Part shown: positions 61,401 through 64,000 of the stretch, in pieces | Layout of the letters: every line of letters begins with the position of its first letter | Position numbering within the stretch: position 1 is the first letter of the stretch | NCBI GenBank assembly: GCA_034440615.1 | Contig: JAOTOM010004684.1 | Span: 327,501-391,500, forward strand | DNA: 64,000 nt | Direction of reading: 5' to 3' | Source of the DNA: Ashinkailepas kermadecensis | Taxonomy: Eukaryota > Arthropoda > Thecostraca > Neolepadidae | The notes under the pieces: model-generated | Database searches by the model: none | Seen by the model: the letters and a program-made list of their open reading frames with translations, nothing else | Told to the model about the DNA's origin: nothing | Made by a program: the position numbers and the translations under genes

Positions 61401-61825
61401 AAAGATAAAGGAGATGCGGGGACGAGAAGTCTAGGGGTAAGTGGCCCGTCTCACAATCGAAAGATGGTGGGTTCGATCTTACCTGTCGCTACTCTTCGCC
61501 CGCGGACAATCGGCGTGAGAGATTGGCGACGCTACATGACTCAACGGTCGATGTATCGTAAAACCAATAGCCAACCGATAAATGCGATGCTGCGGTGACT
61601 GGTGCGGGAGGTGACAGGTAGCTCGTCTGCCACCAGTTGTCCGAGTCGGTGTGGCGCAGTCTGCCAGAGCTGACCAACGCCAACGGCCGGTATTGCAAGT
61701 TCAGCTGTCAGGCGCAGGCCTGGAGCATGAGTTGCATCCTGGAAGTGCTGCACGACATCAAGTCGCTCGAGGAGAAGTACAAGGGCCAGGTGCAGGTGCT
61801 GCCGCCGACCGTCCTTTCGCAATGA
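34360..61825 (+). CDS. AGL: Glycogen debranching enzyme, 27 coding exons
   Basis: Joining the 27 exons gives 4797 nt, or 1598 residues plus TGA, with all phases consistent (the vertebrate enzyme is about 1530). It is a cytosolic bifunctional enzyme: 4-alpha-glucanotransferase (GH13-like, amino half) moves a short maltosyl/maltotriosyl stub, and amylo-alpha-1,6-glucosidase (GH133, carboxy half) removes the remaining branch glucose, so that glycogen phosphorylase can continue. Visible transferase residues: Asp584 in [11 protein letters not shown], Glu613 in YVIAELF, Asp685 in FMDVTHDN. Visible glucosidase residues: Asp1195 in NCRDAVWWW and Glu1547 in [10 protein letters not shown]. Roles are assigned by family knowledge; the residues are read here. 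A Gly-rich insert in exon 7 and a divergent amino end (exons 1-2) are peculiar to this copy. Several introns hold minisatellites built from splice junctions. Confidence 0.96.
34449..35451. other. AGL intron 1, 5' part
   Basis: No gene or known element recognised. Confidence 0.4.
35452..36375. mobile_element. Non-autonomous DNA element, inverted GC-rich ends (copy 2)
   Basis: Left end TTAACACGCGCACTGGAGGG; right end CCCTCCAGGGCGCGTGTTAA, its inverted form with one mismatch. Internal G- and C-runs next to both ends. No transposase; the interior is related to 18809-19304. Confidence 0.7.
36376..36760. other. AGL intron 1, unassigned
   Basis: No gene or known element recognised. Confidence 0.35.
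36761..37035 (+). repeat. 54-bp in-frame tandem repeat in AGL intron 1
   Basis: Five 54-bp units encode, in one open frame, variants of [18 protein letters not shown] (18 residues). No flanking exon signals were found, so this is called as a minisatellite, not a gene. Confidence 0.75.
37122..37308 (+). mobile_element. SINE-C (tRNA-Lys-like head)
   Basis: Head GTCGCCGTAGCTCAGTCGAT; a doubled B-box region (GTGGGTTCGTGGGTTCGTAT); a core GACCAATCAGCATGAGAGAT shared with SINE-A; tail AACCCAAGGTTCTTCTTTA. Confidence 0.8.
37309..39060. other. AGL intron 1, unassigned
   Basis: About 1.7 kb with several open frames but no recognisable protein family and no clear repeat. Confidence 0.4.
39076..39133 (-). 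mobile_element. Solo 58-bp LINE 3'-end hairpin retroposon
   Basis: Minus orientation, between perfect 12-bp duplications AATTTATGCGTT (39064-39075 and 39134-39145). Complete hairpin GGGCGCC...GATGCGCCCC and AATAACCAACAAACC tail. Confidence 0.9.
39795..39832 (+). mobile_element. Truncated LINE 3'-end retroposon
   Basis: Only the 3' half of the hairpin (CAGTCGATGCGCCCCTAAAC) and AATAAACAAACAA tail remain. Flanked by ACTCGT[T/C]AAGA. Confidence 0.7.
39833..40614. other. AGL intron 1, 3' part
   Basis: GC-rich from about 40220. No separate gene seen. Confidence 0.4.
40615..40730 (+). CDS. AGL: AGL exon 2
   Basis: Residues 30-69, with [20 protein letters not shown] preceding RLQK, like the insect AGL amino end. 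Acceptor GCGTGCAG at 40614 (phase 2), donor AAAG|GTCCGG at 40731 (phase 1). Confidence 0.8.
40731..41654. other. AGL intron 2
   Basis: AT-rich; no gene or repeat recognised. Confidence 0.45.
41655..41874 (+). CDS. AGL: AGL exon 3
   Basis: Residues 69-142, [20 protein letters not shown] to YYFTHTEG. Acceptor TCGGCAG at 41654 (phase 1), donor AAGG|GTAGGT at 41875 (phase 2). Confidence 0.95.
42013..42217 (+). CDS. AGL: AGL exon 4
   Basis: Residues 142-210, [14 protein letters not shown] and [13 protein letters not shown] (barrel strand 1 region). Acceptor GTGCACAG, donor CAG|GTGAGA, phase 0 exit. Confidence 0.95.
42218..42657. other. AGL intron 4
   Basis: No gene or recognised repeat. Confidence 0.45.
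42658..42795 (+). CDS. AGL: AGL exon 5
   Basis: Residues 211-256, [20 protein letters not shown]. Acceptor TGTGCGCAG, donor CAG|GTGAGC, phase 0 at both ends. Confidence 0.95.
42796..43255. other. AGL intron 5, 5' part
   Basis: No gene. 43150-43235 has words of the foldback family ('tgtcgaaa', 'gtcatgaaaatggtgtca'). Confidence 0.4.
43256..43681 (+). repeat. 69-bp minisatellite carrying the AGL exon 6 acceptor
   Basis: Six intronic copies precede the real acceptor. GGCAG|GTGCTGAG-type junctions have AG at 43297, 43366, 43435, 43504, 43554 and 43611; the true one is at 43680. Most units are 69 bp, two are shortened (50 and 57 bp). Full units contain up to about 29 nt of exon 6 start (GTGCTGAGCGTATGCGACAT). 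Confidence 0.95.
43682..43900 (+). CDS. AGL: AGL exon 6
   Basis: Residues 257-329, [19 protein letters not shown] and [20 protein letters not shown]. Acceptor CCGGCAG at 43681 and donor GGCG|GTTAGT at 43901, phase 0 both. VMNHSS is the GH13 conserved region I (family D-x-V-x-N-H). Confidence 0.95.
43901..44640 (+). repeat. Donor-derived minisatellite in AGL intron 6
   Basis: Degenerate units of roughly 60-66 bp repeat ACCTGG[C/T][G/A]GTT[A/G]GTGT...GTGGCCTTTCCAA-C-ACTGGAGAT, starting at the exon 6 donor (43886-43910). They occupy 43886-44125 and 44375-44620. Confidence 0.8.
44441..44483. repeat. Perfect 43-bp palindrome
   Basis: 21-bp arms CCTTTCCAACTACACTGGAG(G) around a single A. It lies inside the intron 6 minisatellite and arises from an inverted unit. 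Confidence 0.95.
44641..45288. other. AGL intron 6, 3' part
   Basis: No gene or repeat recognised. Confidence 0.4.
45289..45551 (+). CDS. AGL: AGL exon 7
   Basis: Residues 330-417, [20 protein letters not shown]. It contains a Gly run (GGCGGC repeat at about 45407-45423) not expected in the family. Acceptor TGCCCCCAG, donor GGCAG|GTCGGT, phase 0 in and 2 out. Confidence 0.92.
45552..46049. other. AGL intron 7, 5' part
   Basis: No gene or repeat recognised before the SINE. Confidence 0.4.
46050..46241 (+). mobile_element. SINE-C with chimeric SINE-A head
   Basis: The first about 18 bp (CGGGGACGAGCAGTCTAGCG) look like the SINE-A start. It then continues as GTAGCTCAGTTGGTAGAGCG (tRNA-Lys-like), with the shared core and the AACCCAAGGTTCTTCTT tail of SINE-C. 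Confidence 0.75.
46420..46611 (+). CDS. AGL: AGL exon 8
   Basis: Residues 417-481, [20 protein letters not shown]. Acceptor TTCCACCAG, donor CCCC|GTAAGG, phase 2 at both ends. Confidence 0.93.
46869..47081 (+). CDS. AGL: AGL exon 9
   Basis: Residues 481-552, [20 protein letters not shown] and [17 protein letters not shown]. Acceptor TCGACAG, donor TGCG|GTACGC, phase 2 at both ends. Confidence 0.95.
47408..47565 (-). mobile_element. SINE-A, minus orientation
   Basis: Complete copy, minus strand, in AGL intron 9. Flanked by 14-bp duplications TTGTCGGGT[A/G]GTGG (47394-47407 and 47566-47579). Confidence 0.9.
47580..47854. other. AGL intron 9, between SINE and array
   Basis: No gene or repeat recognised. 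Confidence 0.4.
47855..48258 (+). repeat. 65-bp minisatellite carrying the AGL exon 10 acceptor
   Basis: CGAGACAG|GTACGGTGACC occurs at 47861, 47926, 47991, 48056, 48121, 48186 and 48251, exactly 65 bp apart. The last is the real exon 10 acceptor. Each unit holds about 36 nt of the exon (through CCGTACCTGTGGC), then CC[T/A]TGACCGTGACCTGTGT leading to the next acceptor. Confidence 0.97.
48259..48388 (+). CDS. AGL: AGL exon 10 (transferase nucleophile)
   Basis: Residues 552-595, [18 protein letters not shown] and [16 protein letters not shown]. Asp584 is the expected glucanotransferase nucleophile. Acceptor GAGACAG at 48258 (phase 2), donor GAG|GTTCGT (phase 0). Confidence 0.95.
48389..48748. 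other. AGL intron 10
   Basis: No gene or repeat recognised. Confidence 0.45.
48749..48872 (+). CDS. AGL: AGL exon 11
   Basis: Residues 596-637, [18 protein letters not shown]; Glu613 is the expected general acid/base. Acceptor ATCGGCAG, donor CAGAG|GTGGGA, phase 0 in and 1 out. Confidence 0.95.
49298..49465 (+). mobile_element. SINE-B just upstream of the AGL exon 12 acceptor
   Basis: tRNA-like head GGATGGCCGAGCGGTTAAGG, then B box GGGTTCAACAC; ends AACCACCCAATAAAC. Its tail lies only about 33 bp from the exon 12 acceptor, so intron 11's 3' end is largely SINE-derived. Confidence 0.85.
49498..49763 (+). CDS. AGL: AGL exon 12
   Basis: Residues 637-725, [20 protein letters not shown] and [14 protein letters not shown]; Asp685 is the expected third transferase carboxylate. 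Acceptor GGCCGCAG (phase 1), donor CAC|GTCAGT (phase 0). Confidence 0.95.
49764..50320. other. AGL intron 12
   Basis: No gene. 50130-50165 weakly resembles the LINE 3' hairpin unit ('tatgtgaccaaacagtcggatgcg'-like). Confidence 0.4.
50321..50467 (+). CDS. AGL: AGL exon 13
   Basis: Residues 726-774, [20 protein letters not shown]. Acceptor GGGCGGCAG, donor CAG|GTGAGC, phase 0 at both ends. Confidence 0.95.
50468..50925. other. AGL intron 13, 5' part
   Basis: No gene or repeat recognised. Confidence 0.4.
50926..51240 (+). repeat. 89-bp minisatellite in AGL intron 13
   Basis: GTACGCGTCGTGTGGCGGTG recurs at 51035, 51124 and 51213. Each unit contains 'gtcttgtgtcgtggtgtccgc' and 'tccaccgttcc'. 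It ends about 50 bp before the exon 14 acceptor and does not clearly contain it. Confidence 0.9.
51290..51492 (+). CDS. AGL: AGL exon 14
   Basis: Residues 775-842, [20 protein letters not shown] and [14 protein letters not shown]. Acceptor GTCGCCAG, donor GACA|GTGAGT, phase 0 in and 2 out. Confidence 0.95.
51493..52206. other. AGL intron 14
   Basis: No gene or repeat recognised. Two stronger-looking AGs (52085, 52112) are in the wrong phase for exon 15. Confidence 0.45.
52207..52389 (+). CDS. AGL: AGL exon 15
   Basis: Residues 842-903, [20 protein letters not shown] and [12 protein letters not shown]. Acceptor GCGTTCCAG at 52206 chosen by phase 2; donor TCAG|GTGAGT, phase 2. Confidence 0.85.
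52600..53238 (+). repeat. Acceptor-like minisatellite and ~168-bp duplication, AGL intron 15
   Basis: Units CTGACACTGA[G/A]CGCCTCTGCGC[G/A]G-CACCA[T/C]G occur at 52605-52680 and 53140-53238. The last one provides the real acceptor (CTCCGCGCAG at 53238). Between them, 52687-52790 and 52855-52960 are diverged tandem copies ('tacctagcagtggattcagc'). Confidence 0.85.
53239..53471 (+). CDS. AGL: AGL exon 16
   Basis: Residues 903-981, [20 protein letters not shown] and [15 protein letters not shown]. Acceptor CCGCGCAG (phase 2), donor CCAGA|GTGAGT (phase 1). Confidence 0.95.
53472..53858. other. AGL intron 16
   Basis: No gene or repeat recognised. Confidence 0.45.
53859..54010 (+). CDS. AGL: AGL exon 17
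   Basis: Residues 981-1031, [20 protein letters not shown]. Acceptor CCCACCAG (phase 1), donor CAG|GTATGG (phase 0). Confidence 0.95.
54011..54599. other. AGL intron 17
   Basis: No gene or repeat recognised; a G9 run near 54300. Confidence 0.45.
54600..54715 (+). CDS. AGL: AGL exon 18
   Basis: Residues 1032-1070, [20 protein letters not shown]. Acceptor GTTTGCAG (phase 0), donor GCCAG|GTAACA at 54716 (phase 2). The last four bases and the donor belong to a SINE target duplication repeated at 54891. Confidence 0.95.
54726..54890 (-). mobile_element. SINE-A inserted at the AGL exon 18 donor
   Basis: Minus orientation, complete, between perfect 14-bp duplications CCAGGTAACAACGG (54712-54725 and 54891-54904). 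The duplication spans the exon-intron junction, so a second identical donor exists at 54895. Confidence 0.95.
54905..55392. other. AGL intron 18, 3' part
   Basis: Contains the 57-bp retroposon at 55044-55100. Otherwise nothing is recognised. Confidence 0.4.
55044..55100 (+). mobile_element. Solo 57-bp LINE 3'-end hairpin retroposon
   Basis: GAGGGCGC...GAAGCGCCCC hairpin and AATAACTATCTAAC tail between perfect 12-bp duplications TTGTTTGCATAG (55032-55043 and 55101-55112). Confidence 0.92.
55393..55549 (+). CDS. AGL: AGL exon 19
   Basis: Residues 1070-1122, [20 protein letters not shown]. Acceptor GCGGTCAG (phase 2), donor CAG|GTGAGC (phase 0). Confidence 0.92.
55785..56033 (+). CDS. AGL: AGL exon 20 (glucosidase domain)
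   Basis: Residues 1123-1205, [20 protein letters not shown] and [15 protein letters not shown]; Asp1195 is the expected glucosidase acid. Acceptor GTTGGCAG, donor CAG|GTGCGC, phase 0 at both ends. Confidence 0.96.
56034..56371. other. AGL intron 20
   Basis: No gene or repeat recognised. Confidence 0.45.
56372..56473 (+). CDS. AGL: AGL exon 21
   Basis: Residues 1206-1239, [20 protein letters not shown] and [10 protein letters not shown]. Acceptor TGTCTGCAG, donor GTG|GTGAGG, phase 0 at both ends. Confidence 0.95.
56474..56805. other. AGL intron 21
   Basis: No gene or repeat recognised. Confidence 0.45.
56806..56953 (+). CDS. AGL: AGL exon 22
   Basis: Residues 1240-1289, [20 protein letters not shown]. 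Acceptor CATTGCAG (phase 0), donor ACAG|GTGCGG (phase 1). Confidence 0.95.
56954..58236. other. AGL intron 22
   Basis: 1.28 kb, AT-rich to about 57650; no gene or repeat recognised. Confidence 0.45.
58237..58452 (+). CDS. AGL: AGL exon 23
   Basis: Residues 1289-1361, [20 protein letters not shown] and [18 protein letters not shown]. Acceptor AATCTGCAG, donor AACG|GTGAGC, phase 1 at both ends. Confidence 0.96.
58453..58977. other. AGL intron 23
   Basis: No gene or repeat recognised. Confidence 0.45.
58978..59189 (+). CDS. AGL: AGL exon 24
   Basis: Residues 1361-1431, [20 protein letters not shown] and [13 protein letters not shown]. Acceptor GCGGCCAG (phase 1), donor GTG|GTGAGT (phase 0). 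Confidence 0.95.
59190..60098. other. AGL intron 24
   Basis: No gene or repeat recognised. Confidence 0.45.
60099..60284 (+). CDS. AGL: AGL exon 25
   Basis: Residues 1432-1493, [20 protein letters not shown] and [10 protein letters not shown]. Acceptor TTGGCAG, donor CCG|GTACGT, phase 0 at both ends. Confidence 0.95.
60285..60760. other. AGL intron 25
   Basis: 60480-60560 ('gatgtttctcagggc', 'aattccgggagctagttccag') recurs at about 61050-61135 in intron 26, so a short repeat is shared by the two introns. Confidence 0.6.
60761..60889 (+). CDS. AGL: AGL exon 26
   Basis: Residues 1494-1536, [20 protein letters not shown]. Acceptor CACCGACAG, donor CAG|GTAAGC, phase 0 at both ends. Confidence 0.96.
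60890..61416. other. AGL intron 26, 5' part
   Basis: Contains the second copy (61050-61135) of the short repeat seen in intron 25. Otherwise nothing recognised. Confidence 0.5.
61417..61577 (+). mobile_element. SINE-A, plus orientation
   Basis: Head, core and a diverged tail in AGL intron 26. Flanked by GATAAAGGAGATGC / GATAAATGCGATGC (imperfect duplication). Confidence 0.88.
61637..61825 (+). CDS. AGL: AGL exon 27 (stop codon)
   Basis: Residues 1537-1598, [20 protein letters not shown] and [14 protein letters not shown]. Glu1547 is the expected glucosidase base. Acceptor GCCACCAG at 61636, phase 0; TGA at 61823. Confidence 0.96.
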   Translation: MSESVWRSLPELTNANGRYCKFSCQAQAWSMSCILEVLHDIKSLEEKYKGQVQVLPPTVLSQ

Positions 61826-63540
61826 GGTCTCGCCCCACGTCGCGGACCGCCGCCGCCGCCTCCGCCACCAGGCTGTGGCAGCCAAGTTCGCTGCGCTGCC
61901 GGTGCCACTGCTGCCCGCTCTGCTCGTCTGCTTCGTCACCCTGCTCTGAGCGCCGTGGCGTCTTGAGGCGAGTGAACCGTGACGACGTCGAGATTGGCCC
62001 GATCGCCGTCAGTGAGGACTGAGCGTGTCACGAGCTCCTCGGGCGTGGATTGTCACAGCGGACGAGGTGCGCCCGGTCGCGCCGTCGTGAGATTCAGCGG
62101 GATGGATGGCTGCTGGATCCCAGTGATGGACCGTCGTGAGGTCCGCTGGTCCGGACCGTGTCACGGTCTGTCACGGGGTCCGTCGGATGGTCACAGGACT
62201 TGCTACACCCGAGTGCGGACTTCGTGGTAGTGGTGCCACGGGTGCACCGAGTAGTCGGCTTCAGAATGCCAGTACTGCCCGCCCGTTTTCGGCTACGTGT
62301 GTCGTAGGTCGGCCCAGCCGGCTCAGTTTTTTTCTCCATCGTCTTGCCTTCAGATTGCGATTGCTGGTGGGATGTGGGCAAGATGGCCTCGGAGGGTGAT
62401 TCACGGCCCTTGGCCTGCATAAATGTGCGCATAGCGGTGCGCCGGCAGGGTGGGGGGCGCTGTAACGGGGAAGTTTTAGTTGGATGGAGCGAACAGTGTT
62501 GTGACTGAAGCCCGGAAAGCTTCGCCGTCGCTAGATAGGCAGGACAGGCGCCGGCAGATAGTCTGCACAAAGCCGATCGAGCCTTGTTTCCTGCTTTACC
62601 TCAGGTAAAGCTATATTTGCTAGCTGCCAAAGTCTAGTCCTTATTTCTATCTAGATAGTGCAATATTGTTATCCTATTGATGCTTGTTACATTTACTCTA
62701 CACCAAAATTTACCGATTGTATATCATTGACTTGTTGACGTAAGGTGAATTTTGATAGAAATAATGAAAGTTTGTAGTGAATAAGTGACGGAAAGTTCTT
62801 TTATGATCAGTAATAAATATGTGGTTGTTACATGTTTCCCATGCCATGGAGGTAAGAGGACATGCAGCAACGAGTTGAATCATGCCGGCAATGGTTCTCC
62901 AGCATGTGCAATGCACGGCGGGTGGAATAAATGAGGAACGGTGCACGGACGGGCGATTCATGCTCGCACAAACATGCAAGGATGGTCAAGCATAGAAGTA
63001 ATTGGGCAGAAGTGGCTCTGGTTCTCCCAGATAAAAGAAAGCCGCATCCTTGGGTTCAATCCCAATTCATTGGACGCATCGAAAGCTATATTTGAGGTCG
63101 GTATGAGGTAAGTATGAGAACCGTCTCGAAGTTCAAGGGAAGTAATTCTGGAGTTGTCTTCCAATGCAACACCCGTAGTTAGTATTGCCGGCGCAAGGTG
63201 CCGTGTAACGGCCCATGGGGAAGGATAAGCTGGGATCCCTGCTGAAAGCAATTTCGGTAGACGCTGGAATCCCACGAAATCTGACAAGCAGCGGTGCTGA
63301 CAAATAATACACTGCAAACGCAAACGCCTGTCGGGATTTGGTAGCACGTCGAGGTTTTCCGGAAGCTGACCGGCTGTCCGTCCGTTCCCCTCCCTTTCGA
63401 AAGTCGGCTAGATCCGCCAGTGCGTGTGTGTAATGTGGGGTTCGCAGTGCGTGTGCAATTTTTGCGACCTAGCTTTGGTGCCCGCAATTTACATTGGGGG
63501 AGGGGCGTGTACGTTATCCAGGGAACGGGAAGACTAGTCG
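61826..63540 (+). other. AGL 3' flank, probable 3' UTR then intergenic
   Basis: AATAAA at 62812-62817 and 62936-62941 are poly(A) signal candidates. No other gene is recognised. Confidence 0.4.
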
Positions 63541-63593
63541 AAGTTGGAGCGCCAAATGACCCTGTAGTCGGCGCGCCCTTAAACCAAAAAAAA
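63541..63593 (+). mobile_element. Solo LINE 3'-end hairpin retroposon
   Basis: GAGCGCCAAATGACC...GTCGGCGCGCCC hairpin with an A-rich tail, flanked by ACTAGTCG (63533-63540 and 63594-63601). Confidence 0.8.
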
Positions 63594-63601
63594 ACTAGTC
63601 G

Positions 63602-64000
63602 CCCGCCTTTCGAGACTGGAGAGAGGCTCTCCTCTGACTGAAAAAGACGTCCTTACAGGATGTTAGAGTGAAAGGTGCAAATCCATGGACAGGCGGATCC
63701 AGGAATGTCCATGGGAGAACATTTCCTCGGGGGGGGGCGGAAATCGACCTTCCGAGGACAGATCCATTGGGAGGGGTAGGGTGCACTCGGGCGTACTAAA
63801 GGGTGTCCTTTTCCTACTTGATCCTTCCTCAGGCCTTTCTCAATCATAGAGGCACCACCTTTCTGTGGGGGGGGGGGGGGCGTGCCTCTCCCCTTGCAAC
63901 TGTCCTGCTTAAGGACACTCGAGTGCATCTCACCCTAATTTCTTTCTCAGTCGGTGGTGTCCTCCAGAATATCGTCCCTCAACTTTTCCTGTCGCTTCAC
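63602..64000. other. G-run-rich degenerate repeat at the window end
   Basis: Poly-G tracts near 63729 and 63867 with text weakly like 1570-1760. No gene seen. Confidence 0.4.

Overview
The window is animal nuclear DNA, most likely from an arthropod and plausibly a crustacean. Genes are split into many short GC-rich exons with GT-AG introns. The intergenic and intronic DNA is crowded with tRNA-derived SINEs, RNase H-bearing LINE fragments, a Ty3/gypsy remnant, MITE-like foldback elements and many minisatellites. Short runs of the arthropod telomere motif TTAGG/CCTAA sit inside an AT-rich dispersed repeat. The species cannot be fixed from the sequence alone.

Two protein-coding genes can be rebuilt with confidence, both on the + strand. 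(1) TTC29, a tetratricopeptide-repeat axonemal protein, has 9 coding exons between 5943 and 17024. All splice phases agree and the product is 625 residues. (2) AGL, the bifunctional glycogen debranching enzyme, has 27 coding exons between 34360 and 61825. All phases agree and the product is 1598 residues. It keeps the catalytic residues of both the 4-alpha-glucanotransferase and the amylo-alpha-1,6-glucosidase halves. No functional link between the two genes is apparent.

Layout: 1-2.3 kb, AT-rich repeat and little else; 2.3-4.1 kb, foldback element; 4.1-5.9 kb, broken Ty3/gypsy element on the minus strand abutting the TTC29 start; 5.9-17.0 kb, TTC29 with LINE, SINE and MITE insertions in its introns; 17.0-26 kb, repeats; 26-28.7 kb, a GC-rich block with three tandem arrays, including eight copies of a 113-bp unit; 30-34 kb, MITE and LINE fragments; 34.4-61.8 kb, AGL; 61.8-64 kb, 3' flank.

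The most unusual structure is the repeated growth of minisatellites out of splice junctions. At least four acceptors (TTC29 exon 6; AGL exons 6, 10 and 16) and two donors (TTC29 exon 8; AGL exon 6) are reiterated in intronic tandem arrays whose units carry the splice site, in several cases with the first or last exon bases. A second notable item is a hairpin-bearing retroposed unit of about 57 bp, matching the 3' end of the resident LINE. It occurs alone, many times, between perfect 11-13 bp target-site duplications. A third is a SINE whose 14-bp target duplication contains, and therefore doubles, the AGL exon 18 splice donor.
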